A stretch of 64,000 nucleotides of DNA from positions 1,984,001 through 2,048,000 of the forward strand of contig NZ_JAMBNV010000001.1 in the NCBI RefSeq assembly GCF_023715245.1. Reading direction: 5' to 3'. How positions within the stretch are numbered: position 1 is the stretch's first letter; every line of letters starts with the position of its first letter. The position numbers and the translations under genes are program-made. The notes beneath the pieces are model-generated. The model ran no database searches, was not told the DNA's origin, and saw only the letters and a list, made by a program, of their open reading frames with translations. This DNA comes from Sporosarcina luteola. GTDB lineage: Bacteria > Bacillota > Bacilli > Bacillales_A > Planococcaceae. This document shows, piece after piece, positions 17,569-27,900 of the stretch.

Positions 17569-18486
17569 TCAGCCGTGCATCGTCATGCTTTGTCTTTCCA
17601 ATAGATCCTTCTTTGTAATCTCATCTGCGTTCAACTGTTCTTCACGGTACCATTTAATGAATATTTTACCGATAACAACAACGTAGATAATTTCCTGGAT
17701 GACTTTCATAATAATGCCGCCCAATTGTTGGTCATACAATGTCGGCATATTTGTAAATAACTCAGGTCCTGAAATGGATAGACCTGCAAGTGTACCAGCA
17801 GGCACACAAAGAGCCATCGCTTGCAGCCAAGCTTCCCCGCTGCTGTACGTATTGTAGACGGGTACATCTACAAAAATGATCAACGAACAGGCTGGCGTAA
17901 TGAGAATAGCGCTCAATATGACATAACCGATCTTCTTTAATCCATGAAGCTGCGGATGATCTTCCAACGTGTTCAGAAGCGGCCACCAAAGGAATATTGC
18001 CGATATGAATAAAGTAATCGAGAAAATGGCGTGTAAAAATACATCCAATTTAATAAAATCCAACACCATCGGATAGTGATTTAACGAGAACATGACCGTG
18101 AACACCATCAGACTGATCACCGGTTTCGTGAAGAGCCTTACGATTTTATCGATAATGTTAATGCTAAGGACTTTTTTCCAAATGAAGTGCGGTATGCCGA
18201 TGATTAAAAACGGAGCTACCACCAATAATAGAAGCGCCATTTGCGTCATATGGACAGAGAACAGTATATGACCTAGAAGATCGACTGGCGAGCCCTTCAA
18301 GATATACAGCAAAATCATCGAAGCGAGAAAATAGCTGATTTCCCTTTTGGTGACGGGTTCGCTCCCCTCAAACCAATGTCTCCACTTTTTGGTCAACAGA
18401 AAATATACTACAATTAGTAATACGATCGATAAGAAAAAATAAGGACTCCATAATGCGCGAAATCCGAATATGCTTAAAGGCATCAT
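17569..18486 (-). CDS. ctaG: Cytochrome c oxidase assembly factor CtaG (caa3 type)
   Basis: A 305-residue membrane protein of the Bacillus CtaG (CtaG_Bsu/caa3_CtaG) family, needed for active cytochrome caa3 oxidase, probably in copper delivery. It has about seven membrane helices. Conserved parts are LSIFGFRALWSPYF at the N-terminus, HILFSVHMTQMALLLLVVAPF, and WWPLLNTLEDHPQLHGLKK; the HxxxM clusters fit metal handling. The ATG at 18486 is chosen because GGAG lies eight bases upstream and the homologue begins there; the frame open to 18546 runs past the site. It lies after the ctaBCDEF terminator, so it may be transcribed separately. Confidence 0.92.
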   Translation of the reverse strand: MMPLSIFGFRALWSPYFFLSIVLLIVVYFLLTKKWRHWFEGSEPVTKREISYFLASMILLYILKGSPVDLLGHILFSVHMTQMALLLLVVAPFLIIGIPHFIWKKVLSINIIDKIVRLFTKPVISLMVFTVMFSLNHYPMVLDFIKLDVFLHAIFSITLFISAIFLWWPLLNTLEDHPQLHGLKKIGYVILSAILITPACSLIIFVDVPVYNTYSSGEAWLQAMALCVPAGTLAGLSISGPELFTNMPTLYDQQLGGIIMKVIQEIIYVVVIGKIFIKWYREEQLNADEITKKDLLERQSMTMHG

Positions 18487-18617
18487 TGCCATCGCTCCTT
18501 TAAATGTGTCTAATCCTATTATAAAACGAACATTGCCCGAACACAATGAACGAACTTTGACATTCCCCCATTTTTGGAGGGAATGTGGCGAATGGCTACA
18601 AAACCAACCCTATATAT

Positions 18618-18653
18618 AAAAGAGCCTGTGGAATGAATCCACAGGCTCTTTTT
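18618..18653 (-). terminator. Terminator after ctaF
   Basis: AAAAGAGCCTGTGGA pairs perfectly with TCCACAGGCTCTTTT around a five-base loop; placed six bases past the ctaF stop, between ctaF and ctaG. Confidence 0.92.
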
Positions 18654-18658
18654 AGTAA

Positions 18659-19006
18659 TTACCACCAAACGATTGTAACGAATGTCAAAGGGATAAGGAA
18701 GCCTAAAAGAGCTCCTGTGTACATGAACATTTGAGGAATGCCATGTCCTTTTTCACTCATATGCATGAAGTAATACAGTTGCAAACCGACTTGGACTGCT
18801 GCAAACAGCATGACCATCGGAATGATTAAGTACTTCGAGAACCCTGCAACGCCAGCTTCATAAGCAACAACCATGGAGAATGATACAAGTGTCAGGAAGA
18901 TCATAAGCGAAAACATCATAACCTGATCTCGCATGGCTTTTTTAGAACGACGCTGTGCGAGCTGTTGCTCTGCAGGTGTGCGTTTGTAAACTTGAACGTC
19001 TGCCAT
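18659..19006 (-). CDS. ctaF: Cytochrome c oxidase caa3 subunit IV (4B)
   Basis: A 115-residue small subunit of the heme-copper oxidase with three predicted membrane helices (about 28-48, 56-77 and 88-110), the normal size of Bacillus CtaF. The second helix ends VQVGLQLYYFMHMSEKGHG, a conserved subunit IV motif. It stabilises the caa3 complex. It follows ctaE with a one-base gap and is the last gene before the strong terminator, so it belongs to the ctaC-D-E-F unit. Confidence 0.94.
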   Translation of the reverse strand: MADVQVYKRTPAEQQLAQRRSKKAMRDQVMMFSLMIFLTLVSFSMVVAYEAGVAGFSKYLIIPMVMLFAAVQVGLQLYYFMHMSEKGHGIPQMFMYTGALLGFLIPLTFVTIVWW

Positions 19007-19007
19007 C

Positions 19008-19634
19008 TTAACCTATCACTCCCATCAAGTAGACTACAGTGAAGATGAATACCCAAACGACGTCGATGAAGTGCCAGTACAATGAGAACGTATAGTACTT
19101 CGTTGCGTTGTAAAGATTCAGACCGCGTTTCGCATTACGGAAAATCAACAATGTAATCCACACAAGGCCAACAGCCACGTGGAAACCGTGCGTTCCGACT
19201 AGCGTATAGAAAGCGGAACTGAAAGCACTGTTGTTGTATGTGAAGCCAAGCTTAACATAGTGCGTGAACTCATATACTTCAAGCATGAGGAACCCAAGTC
19301 CTAAAAATGCAGTAATAGCAAGCCATAGCTGCATTTTCTTGAAATTGTAGTTACGCAGATGGTACATGGCGAACACACTCGTCAATGATGATGTCAATAA
19401 TAGCATCGTCATGACAAAAACAAGTGGTAATTCATATAGCTCTTGAGTCGAGAAACCAAAACCGCTTGGCCCGGAGTTCTTCAAGGCAATATATGTTGCG
19501 AACAACGTAGCGAAGAGGATTGTCTCTCCTCCAAGGAACAACCAGAAGCCGACAAATTTGTTTTTCGCTTCAAGTGTTGCTCTTTCCGGATGGTCGGGCC
19601 AAGTTTCTGGAGTGAATTTTTTATTCAAATCCAT
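19008..19634 (-). CDS. ctaE: Cytochrome c oxidase caa3 subunit III
   Basis: A 208-residue five-helix subunit III. Conserved elements are FVGFWLFLGGETILFATLFA, the acidic residue in that helix, VGTHGFHVAVGLVWI and YWHFIDVVWVFIFTVVYL. Its ATG overlaps the ctaD TAA (TAATG), so translation is coupled. It supports the proton uptake and stability of subunit I. Length matches Bacillus CtaE. Confidence 0.96.
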   Translation of the reverse strand: MDLNKKFTPETWPDHPERATLEAKNKFVGFWLFLGGETILFATLFATYIALKNSGPSGFGFSTQELYELPLVFVMTMLLLTSSLTSVFAMYHLRNYNFKKMQLWLAITAFLGLGFLMLEVYEFTHYVKLGFTYNNSAFSSAFYTLVGTHGFHVAVGLVWITLLIFRNAKRGLNLYNATKYYTFSLYWHFIDVVWVFIFTVVYLMGVIG

Positions 19635-21508
19635 TATTTTTGACCCCCTTTGCGTTTTAGATCACGGAGAATTTCATCTTTTTTAACATAGTAGCCCGTG
19701 TCATCTTGCAACGAACGTGCCGCCATTGCAACAAACGTCCATAGTAGACCGAATATAAGGACAGGTAGCCCCCATGCTTCTTCAGTACGGTACATTGCTC
19801 CGAATCCGGCGATGAAAAGACCCAAGGACATAAGAAGCGGGATGATCGAACCGTTAGGCATATGAATGTCTTTAATTGGTTCAGCAGGTGTAAGACCTGT
19901 TTCGTTTCCTTCCATCTTCTCAATCCATACAGTATCCAGACCACGGACAAGCGGAGTTGCTGGGAAGTTATAATAGATCGGCGGAGATTCGATTGCCCAT
20001 TCAAGCGTACGGCCGTCTCCCCAAGGATCGTTTGCAACTTTAACATTCTTAACTGATGTGATGATGACGTTGTATACAAGTACGATGATACCAATCGCCA
20101 TTAAGAAAGCACCAATCGTACTGATAAAGTTCGCTGAGTTCCATCCTTGACCGTCCATAAATGTCCAAACACGGCGTGGCATTCCCCAGAAACCGAGCCA
20201 GTGCTGGATAAGGAATGTCGCATGGAAACCAATGAAGAAGAACCAGAATGTTACTTTACCAAGTGTTTCATTAAGCATTGTACCGAACATTTTTGGCCAC
20301 CAATAATGTGTTGCAGCCAATATTCCAAGAACAACCCCACCTACGATTACGTAGTGGAAGTGAGCTACGATGAAATAGGTATCGTGCAATTGATAGTCAA
20401 GCGGAGCCGCACCTTGCATGACACCCGTTACCCCACCCATTACGAATGAAGGGATGAAACCGAGCGCGTATAGCATAGGTGTCGTAATCCTGATGCTTCC
20501 GCCCCACATTGTCAATAGCCAGTTAAAGATTTTAACCCCTGTCGGAACAGCGATTGCCATCGTTGCTACAGCAAAGATTGCGTTCGCAGTCGGTCCAAGA
20601 CCAACTGTAAACATATGGTGGGCCCAAACCATGAATCCAAGGAATCCGATCAACACAGTCGCGAAGACCATTGATGGGTATCCGAAGAGTCGCTTCCGTG
20701 AGAATGTCGAGAAGATCTCAGAGAAAATACCGAAAGCAGGCAAAATAAGAATGTAAACTTCAGGGTGACCAAAAATCCAGAAAATATGCTCCCAGATGAT
20801 TGTGTTACCACCCATTGTATGATCGAAGAAGTTCCCACCGAACATGCGGTCAAATGTCAGGAAGAATAGACCGACAGTCAATGGAGGGAATGCGAATAGG
20901 ATCATTGCAGACGCCACGAATGTTGTCCATGTGAACAACGGCATACGCATGTAAGTCATTCCTGGCGCACGCATATTAATAATCGTGACTAGGAAGTTAA
21001 TACCGGCCATTAGCGTACCGCCTCCGGCAATTTGCAGACCGATTGCATAGAAATCAACACCATGGCCTTCTGATGCAATGGACAGAGATGCATATGATGT
21101 CCATCCCGCATCAGGAACTTGCTGGAAGAACCAAGATAGATTCAGGAATAGCCCTCCGAAGAAGAACATCCAGAAACCTAAGGAGTTGATGAACGGGAAC
21201 GCTACGTCACGTGCCCCGATCTGCAGGGGTACTATCGCGTTCATAAATCCGAATAAAATAGGCATGGCCGCTAGGAAAATCATCGTCGTTCCGTGCATCG
21301 TGATCAAATCATTGAACAGTCCCGCACTGACGAAATCGTTGTTCGGCTTATGAAGCTGCCAACGAATCAACATCGCTTCAATACCGCCGACTACGAAGAA
21401 GAATCCACCACCAAGGAAGTAAAGGATTCCGATCTTCTTATGGTCGACTGTAGTCAGCCAGTCCCATAGCGTTGCGCCAAAACCCTTTTTTTGAGCAACT
21501 GAACTCAC
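19634..21508 (-). CDS. ctaD: Cytochrome c oxidase caa3 subunit I
   Basis: A 624-residue catalytic subunit binding low-spin heme a and the heme a3-CuB centre that reduces oxygen. Visible ligands are the first heme histidine in ITMHGTTMIF, the His-Tyr pair in GHPEVYILILPAFG, the CuB histidines in VWAHHMFTVG, and the heme pair in VAHFHYVIVGG. The K-channel and D-channel helices are intact. It is of the fused type with two extra C-terminal helices, as in Bacillus CtaD. The start is GTG at 21508 with GAGGAGGT upstream. It follows ctaC by 32 bases. Confidence 0.97.
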   Translation of the reverse strand: MSSVAQKKGFGATLWDWLTTVDHKKIGILYFLGGGFFFVVGGIEAMLIRWQLHKPNNDFVSAGLFNDLITMHGTTMIFLAAMPILFGFMNAIVPLQIGARDVAFPFINSLGFWMFFFGGLFLNLSWFFQQVPDAGWTSYASLSIASEGHGVDFYAIGLQIAGGGTLMAGINFLVTIINMRAPGMTYMRMPLFTWTTFVASAMILFAFPPLTVGLFFLTFDRMFGGNFFDHTMGGNTIIWEHIFWIFGHPEVYILILPAFGIFSEIFSTFSRKRLFGYPSMVFATVLIGFLGFMVWAHHMFTVGLGPTANAIFAVATMAIAVPTGVKIFNWLLTMWGGSIRITTPMLYALGFIPSFVMGGVTGVMQGAAPLDYQLHDTYFIVAHFHYVIVGGVVLGILAATHYWWPKMFGTMLNETLGKVTFWFFFIGFHATFLIQHWLGFWGMPRRVWTFMDGQGWNSANFISTIGAFLMAIGIIVLVYNVIITSVKNVKVANDPWGDGRTLEWAIESPPIYYNFPATPLVRGLDTVWIEKMEGNETGLTPAEPIKDIHMPNGSIIPLLMSLGLFIAGFGAMYRTEEAWGLPVLIFGLLWTFVAMAARSLQDDTGYYVKKDEILRDLKRKGGQK

Positions 21509-21540
21509 TTTGTTTACCTCCTCTTCAAAATCACAAAAGA

Positions 21541-22605
21541 TTATTTTTCAACAGATAATCCCATTAAGTATTCTGCCAAGTCATCCAATTCCGAATCGGA
21601 AAGCTGACCGTCGAACCCTGGCATCTTATTGCCCGGTTTATGTTTCTGTGGATATTTGATCCAATCAATAAGATCTTCTTTTGTATGATCCATGAAACCA
21701 GCTACTCGGTTACGATCGCCAAATGTTGCCAAGTTCGGTCCAACTGCTCCCGTCTCACCAACACCGGAAGTCGCATGACATCCAATACAGCTTTGTTGGA
21801 ATATTTCTTCACCGGCTGGATTGGCAACAACTTGATTTTCACCTGTCGCTTGCATAGCTGTTACCCATTGATCAAATTCTGCACGAGGCATTGTTTTCAC
21901 TTTGAAATCCATCAGAGCATGGGAAGGACCGCATAGCTCAGCACATTTTCCATAGAATACGCCGTCTTTCAAATTCTTGGAGTCTTTTTCGAACACCAGA
22001 TAGAATTTGTTGACGTTTTCTACGTTCGTATCAAGTTTCCCACCGACTGCCGGAATCCAGAAGGAGTGTTTCACATCTGCAGCAATCAAGTTGAAGTAAA
22101 CTTTTTCATCCATCGGGACTACGAGCTCCTGTGCAGTTACGATACCAAGGTCAGGGTATTCAAACTCCCACCAGTAAAGTTTTGCCGTTACATCAACGAC
22201 TAGGTTTTCAGCATTTCCATCCTCATCTACAGCGCCCATCGCCGCAACGTCCCCAAGTTTATACGTGTAGTACACTGTCGGGACAGCTAGTAGCAAGACC
22301 AATAGAATCGGGATGATCGTCCATACAAGCTCAAGCTTATGACTGCCTTCAACTTGTTCAGGAATATGGTCTTCACCTAATTTAGAACGTCTGAAACGCA
22401 CTATCGCAATTAAGTAAATTACTACAACAACGAGAATGACGAACAACATGATTGCTGACGACAATAATAGCAAGTTGAACTGGTCTTGACCGACTTGTCC
22501 AGCAGGCAGTAGAGTTGAAAGTTCCTCTTGACCACATCCTGCAAGGAAAACTGTCAGTACAGCCAAGAGAGAAAAGAGACGCCACTTTTTGAGTCCTTTC
22601 ATCAT
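21541..22605 (-). CDS. ctaC: Cytochrome c oxidase caa3 subunit II with fused cytochrome c domain
   Basis: A 354-residue lipoprotein subunit II. The lipobox VFLAGCGQ places the acylated Cys at about 24. Two membrane helices follow, then the CuA cupredoxin domain with H...CAELCGPSHALM ligands (about 185-230), then a C-terminal cytochrome c domain with heme-binding CIGCH (about 273-277) and an axial methionine in KMPGF. This fusion defines the caa3 type: electrons pass from soluble or membrane cytochrome c through the fused heme to CuA. GAGAGG lies upstream. It is the first gene of ctaCDEF, 98 bases after ctaB. Confidence 0.97.
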   Translation of the reverse strand: MMKGLKKWRLFSLLAVLTVFLAGCGQEELSTLLPAGQVGQDQFNLLLLSSAIMLFVILVVVVIYLIAIVRFRRSKLGEDHIPEQVEGSHKLELVWTIIPILLVLLLAVPTVYYTYKLGDVAAMGAVDEDGNAENLVVDVTAKLYWWEFEYPDLGIVTAQELVVPMDEKVYFNLIAADVKHSFWIPAVGGKLDTNVENVNKFYLVFEKDSKNLKDGVFYGKCAELCGPSHALMDFKVKTMPRAEFDQWVTAMQATGENQVVANPAGEEIFQQSCIGCHATSGVGETGAVGPNLATFGDRNRVAGFMDHTKEDLIDWIKYPQKHKPGNKMPGFDGQLSDSELDDLAEYLMGLSVEK

Positions 22606-22703
22606 CGCTAACTAATACCTCTCTTTCTAAAAAAATGTTTTCTTCAATGAGGACTGTTGACCTCTCTATAATGAATTCCTGTCAAAAGAAAGAATTCCAA
22701 CGG

Positions 22704-23621
22704 TTAGATGAATATCGAAAAAATGATCATTGCGACAAATAGGATTGTCATGTAGTTCAAGGAGAAGATGAACATGGATGTCGCCCACTTCAAATCATCC
22801 TTCGCTTTGAATCCTTTAATCGAAAAATACAACCACCCGATATTCAAGGCTGTTGCCAGCACAATGAATCCGATTCCAAGTTCCATAAGAAGGAACGGCA
22901 ATGGGAACAATAGGAGAATCCACCCTAAAATCGACTTCTTTGTTCGTTCAAAGCCTTTCACGACTGGAAGCATCGGAATGCGGGCTGCCCGGTATTCTTC
23001 CGTCCTGCGCATCGCCAACGCATAAAAATGCGGCGGTTGCCATGCAAACATGATTAAGAAAAGCGCCCATGCACCCATGCCTAATGTCGGTTCGACCGCC
23101 GCCCAACCGATCAATGGCGGTATGGCTCCAGAGATGCTTCCTACAACCGTATTGCTGACATACTTTCTTTTCGACCACATTGAATAGAGTACAACATAGC
23201 TGAACACACCTGCAAGTCCCCATAGTCCTGCCGCCGGTGATGCAGTGAATAACATCACTTCGCCCAACGCAATGAAAGTGAAAGCCAGTGCCAAGACAGC
23301 CGGTGCTTTAAATCTACCGGTGACCGTTGGACGTGACTTTGTTCTTGTCATTATGGGATCAATATCCCGATCAATGAGATTGTTCAAAGCCGCCGAGCCG
23401 GCGATAATCAATCCGGTACCGAAAAGCCCATACAGTAATAAATCAAGATTGCCGATAAAGCTTTTTCCAGTAAATTGGAATGCGAGAAACAAGCCAGTAA
23501 AAGCTGTAATCAAGTTTGAATTTACGATACCGATTTTAATAAGTGCTAAAAAATCCTTCAATATGGAAGTCGATTCGATATCCGGCTCAACGGATGAAGA
23601 AATCGCTCGACCGTTTGACAT
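22704..23621 (-). CDS. ctaB: Protoheme IX farnesyltransferase (heme O synthase)
   Basis: A 305-residue UbiA-type prenyltransferase that adds a farnesyl group to heme B to give heme O, the substrate for CtaA. It has about nine membrane helices. The prenyl-diphosphate binding motif is NNLIDRDIDPIMTRTKSRP (about 120-138), and the second conserved segment is WQPPHFYALAMRRTEEYRAAR. AAAGGAGGG precedes the ATG. It is transcribed towards ctaC and divergent from ctaA, the arrangement of B. subtilis, leaving a 324-base regulatory region between them. Confidence 0.97.
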   Translation of the reverse strand: MSNGRAISSSVEPDIESTSILKDFLALIKIGIVNSNLITAFTGLFLAFQFTGKSFIGNLDLLLYGLFGTGLIIAGSAALNNLIDRDIDPIMTRTKSRPTVTGRFKAPAVLALAFTFIALGEVMLFTASPAAGLWGLAGVFSYVVLYSMWSKRKYVSNTVVGSISGAIPPLIGWAAVEPTLGMGAWALFLIMFAWQPPHFYALAMRRTEEYRAARIPMLPVVKGFERTKKSILGWILLLFPLPFLLMELGIGFIVLATALNIGWLYFSIKGFKAKDDLKWATSMFIFSLNYMTILFVAMIIFSIFI

Positions 23622-23945
23622 ATGTACCCTCCTTTCAAAGATGTCGGCAAGGACCGCTATACTTAACTATATCGAATTCCGGTAATAATTTCTATACATA
23701 ACCCGAAATTGCCCCGATATATGAAGTATACTGTCTTTATAAATTGTTTTGCCCTATCTATAGTAAATCATTTCCGTATGCCTTTTGTGAAGTTAAAGGG
23801 TCTATTTTATGAACAATTTGTGAAAAAGAGCTAGGACAAGCTCTATTTAGCCATTTTGCGTTGTTTTTTTACCTTTTTTTCGCTATCATCAACAAACGGG
23901 GCCTTGTTTCTCATGGGTCATCATTTCTTAAAGTAGGTGTCTTGT
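23622..23945. promoter_or_regulatory. ctaB/ctaA divergent control region with two ResD-like boxes
   Basis: This 324-base gap holds no gene. TTTGTGAAG (23784-23792) and TTTGTGAAA (23817-23825) match the ResD consensus TTTGTGAAT of B. subtilis, spaced 33 bases apart (about three helical turns) on the ctaA side. AGAGCTAGGACAAGCTCT (23827-23844) can form a hairpin and is followed by two T-rich runs. In B. subtilis ctaA is activated by ResD under low oxygen; the same control here is inferred from the boxes. Confidence 0.6.
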
Positions 23946-24851
23946 TTGCGATTTAATAGATATTTAAAATGGTTCGGAGTCGCGTCCACGATCGGAATGC
24001 TTTTAATCCTGCTGGGCGGGGCTCTAGTTACGAAGACAGACAGCGGGATGGGATGTGGGAGGCATTGGCCAGGGTGTAACGGTCAATTGATTCCGGATGA
24101 AATCACGCCGGAAGTCCTAATTGAATTTTCGCATCGTGTCGTTACTGGTTCGGTTGGAATATTGATCGTTGTCCTGGCGATTTGGTCATGGAAGGCTATC
24201 GGACATAAAAGGGAAACAAAACTGCTTTCCTTTTTGGCAATATTCTTCCTGATTTTGCAGGCATTGATTGGAGCAGCGCAAGTTCTATGGGGACAAGGAG
24301 ATTTTATCCTTGCACTGCATTTTGGCATCTCGCTCATTTCATTTGCTTCTGTTCTTCTTCTTACATTACTAGTTTTTGAAGTTGATCAGAAATTCGACGC
24401 AGACAAGTTGACAATCGGAAAGACACTCAGATTCCACACGATAGGCGTCACCATCTATTCATATTTCGTCGTTTACACAGGAGCGCTGGTACGCCATACC
24501 GAATCGGAATTGAGCTGTACGGATTGGCCGATGTGTAAAAATGGGGATTTCTCTTTACCGGCTAACTTCTGGGAATGGGTGCAGATGAGCCATCGGACAG
24601 CCGCCGCGTTGATTTTCATATGGCTCGGGATTATTGCCATCCATGCAATCCGCAACTATAAGAGTCAGCGAGTCATTTATTGGGGTTGGATCACTGCATT
24701 CATACTGGTATCACTGCAGGTGTTGGCGGGTGGAGCCGTCATTTTGACACGCCTGAATCTTTATTTGGCTTTAGCCCACTCGTTGTTCGTGATTCTCCTG
24801 TTCGGCTTATTAACTTATATGGTGCTTCTCGTTTCGAGAAGCAGGCAGTAG
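23946..24851 (+). CDS. ctaA: Heme A synthase
   Basis: A 301-residue eight-helix membrane enzyme that oxidises the C8 methyl of heme O to a formyl group, producing heme A for the caa3 oxidase. The extracytoplasmic cysteine pair is in KTDSGMGCGRHWPGC, the first histidine motif with its glutamate is IEFSHRVVTG, and further heme histidines are in ALHFGISL, MSHRTAA and LAHSL. The TTG at 23946 is preferred because AAAGTAGG is about eight bases upstream; a GTG at 23937 overlaps that site. It is divergent from ctaB and probably ResD-controlled. Confidence 0.94.
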   Translation: MRFNRYLKWFGVASTIGMLLILLGGALVTKTDSGMGCGRHWPGCNGQLIPDEITPEVLIEFSHRVVTGSVGILIVVLAIWSWKAIGHKRETKLLSFLAIFFLILQALIGAAQVLWGQGDFILALHFGISLISFASVLLLTLLVFEVDQKFDADKLTIGKTLRFHTIGVTIYSYFVVYTGALVRHTESELSCTDWPMCKNGDFSLPANFWEWVQMSHRTAAALIFIWLGIIAIHAIRNYKSQRVIYWGWITAFILVSLQVLAGGAVILTRLNLYLALAHSLFVILLFGLLTYMVLLVSRSRQ

Positions 24852-24859
24852 AAAATATT

Positions 24860-24896
24860 AAAGCACCCGCTTGTAATTCCAAGCGGGTGCTTTTTT
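24860..24896. terminator. Terminator shared by convergent ctaA and pycA
   Basis: AAAGCACCCGCTTG pairs with CAAGCGGGTGCTTT, followed on the plus strand by a six-T run; the minus-strand side is A/T rich with a weaker T tract. Confidence 0.9.
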
Positions 24897-24902
24897 CATT
24901 CA

Positions 24903-27900
24903 TTAATGTTCTAGCTCTAGAAGGAGGTCGCCTGTTGAGATGGCGTCGCCTGGGGAGACGAGGATCTCTTTGACAGTTCCATCAAATGGAGCTTGGATTG
25001 TCGTTTCCATCTTCATCGCTTCTGTAATGAGCAGATGCTCTCCTCTTCTTACTTTTGCTCCCTTGGAAACCGCCACTTTCAAGACAGTTCCCGGCATAGT
25101 GGCCGCAATGTGTGAGTCATTTGAAGGATCCGCTTTTTGCTTGCGGGCGACATCGGATTCCACATTAATATCTTGAATGATGACTTCCCTAGGCTGGCCG
25201 TTCAACTCGAAGTAAATGATTCGCGTGCCATCCGTCTGTGGTTCACCGATGGAAACAAGCTTGACAATAAGCGTCTTCCCTCTTTCGATTTCCACTTCAA
25301 TTTCCTGGCCAAGCCTCATCCCGTATAGGAATTCCGGTGTGTTGATAACGGAAATGTTTCCAAATTCCTTTTTCATCACGGAATATTCTTCGAACACTTT
25401 CGGATAGAGTGCATATGCGAGAGCATCTTTCATCGTGGAAGGGTGTCCTAGAAGCTCTTCAGTCTTCAACAGGAGCGCGTCAAAATCCACGTCTTCCAGA
25501 AGTTCCCCTGGACGAACAGTGATCGGCGTCCTCCCCTTCAGAACGACCTGTTGCAATTCTTTCGGAAATCCACCATACGGCTGGCCTATATAGCCTTCGA
25601 AAAATTCGATAACCGATTCCGGGAAGTCGATGGATTGCCCGCGTGAGATGACGGTTTCTTCATTCAAATCGTTTTGAACCATGAATAATGCCATATCTCC
25701 TACTACCTTGGAGGAAGGGGTCACTTTTACGACGTCTCCGAAAAGCATATTGACGCGCGAATACATCTCTTTGACTTCTTCCCATCTTTCTCCAAGACCG
25801 ACAGCCTTGGCCTGCTGCTGCAAGTTAGAATATTGGCCTCCCGGCATTTCGTGAACATATACTTCGGAATGCGGACTCACCATGCCGCTTTCGAAGTTTT
25901 GGTAATACTTCCTGACATCTTCCCAGTAAAACGATAATGATTCCAGTGCACCGACATCTGCCTTCACTTCGCGCTTGCCGTTTTGCAATGCGTAGAATAA
26001 TGAGCTTGCGGATGGCTGTGACGTCAAGCCAGCCATTGAGCCGAGCGCCGTATCGACGATGTCCACTCCGGCTTCAACCGCTTTAGCGTACATATAGATG
26101 CCATTACCGCTCGTATCATGGGTATGCAGATGAATAGGAATATCAACAGTCGCCTTTAATTCGGAAATAAGGCGATATGCAGCTTCAGGCTTCAAGAGGC
26201 CAGCCATATCCTTCAAGGCTAGAATATGAGCACCTGCCGCTTCAAGCTCCTTCGCCATTTCCTTGTAGTATGCGACAGAATATTTCGCTCTGGAATCATC
26301 CAGGATGTCCCCTGTATAGCAAAGCGCAGCCTCTGCCACTTTCCCTACCTGGCGGGTCTCGTCGATCGCCACTTCCATTCCCTTAATCCAGTTCAGGCTG
26401 TCGAATATCCGGAATACGTCAATGCCTGATTCAGCTGCTGTTTTGACAAATTCCCGAATGACATTATCGGGATAATTTGAATAACCGACCGCATTCGCTC
26501 CACGGAAAAGCATTTGGAATAATACGTTCGGAATTTGCTCCCGAAGCTTCATAAGACGTTCCCACGGATCTTCTTTCAGGAAGCGGTATGCAACGTCAAA
26601 TGTCGCCCCTCCCCACATCTCGAACGAGAACAGATCCGGTAGCAATCTTGCTGATTCAGCCGCGATGTTTGTAATATCCGAAGTACGGACACGGGTTGCG
26701 AGCAATGATTGGTGAGCATCACGGAATGTCGTATCCGTAAGCAGGACGTCATCCTGCTCCTTTATCCATTGAATCAGTCCTTCAGGGCCTTTTTCATCCA
26801 GTATCTGCTTCGTGCCTGCAGCTGGCGGAACTAATAGGTCAACTTCAGGTTTCCTCGCTGAATGGAATAACGGTTTCGACTGCTTTTCAATTCCCGGAAA
26901 TCCGTTGACGGTCACATTCCCTAAATAGTTCAAGATTTTTGTACCGCGGTCTTTTCTAACCGGAAACTCGAATAATTCAGGAGTCGTATCGATGAAGCTT
27001 GTATCATAATTTCCTGTCAGGAAGCTTTCATGACGGACGACGTTTTCAAGGAACGGAATATTTGTCTTAATTCCCCTGATCCGGAATTCCTGCAAGTTCC
27101 GATCCATTTTTGCAGCTGCATCTCTGAAAGAAGTTCCCCAAGTCGAAACTTTGACGAGCAGGGAATCATAGTAAGGCGTGATAACAGCCCCCTGGAAACC
27201 GTTGCCTGCATCAAGGCGGACACCGAAGCCCCCTCCCGACCGGTAAACCATAAGCTTGCCAGTATCCGGCATGAAGTCATTTAACGGATCTTCCGTCGTC
27301 ACCCTGGATTGGATTGCGTAACCGAACAGTGGAATGTCTTCCTGCTCCGGTATGGCTGCTTCCCCTTCATGGAGATTCCCGCCATTCGCGATATGGATCT
27401 GCGCATGGACGATATCGATTCCCGTCACCATTTCGGTAATCGTATGCTCCACTTGAATGCGCGGATTCACCTCGATAAAATAAAAGCTTCCATCCGCAAC
27501 GAGGAATTCAACCGTCCCCGCATTAATATACGAAATGTTCTTCGCCAGTTTGACAGCTGCCTCGCATATTTCATGACGAAGTGCTTCTTCCAAGGAAATG
27601 GACGGTGCAATTTCCACCACTTTCTGATGACGGCGTTGAATCGAGCAATCGCGTTCATACAGATGCACGACATTGCCGTATGTATCGCCTAAGATTTGAA
27701 CTTCAATATGTTTTGGCTTATTAATGTATTTTTCCACGTATACTTCATCCGATCCAAATGCCGATTTAGCTTCAGATCTCGCGCGTTCAAACGCCTCAAA
27801 CACTTCGTCCGCGGAATTTACAATCCGCATTCCCCTGCCGCCGCCACCTAACGACGCTTTAATGATAATCGGATATCCGTATTCCTCACCGAATGAAGCG

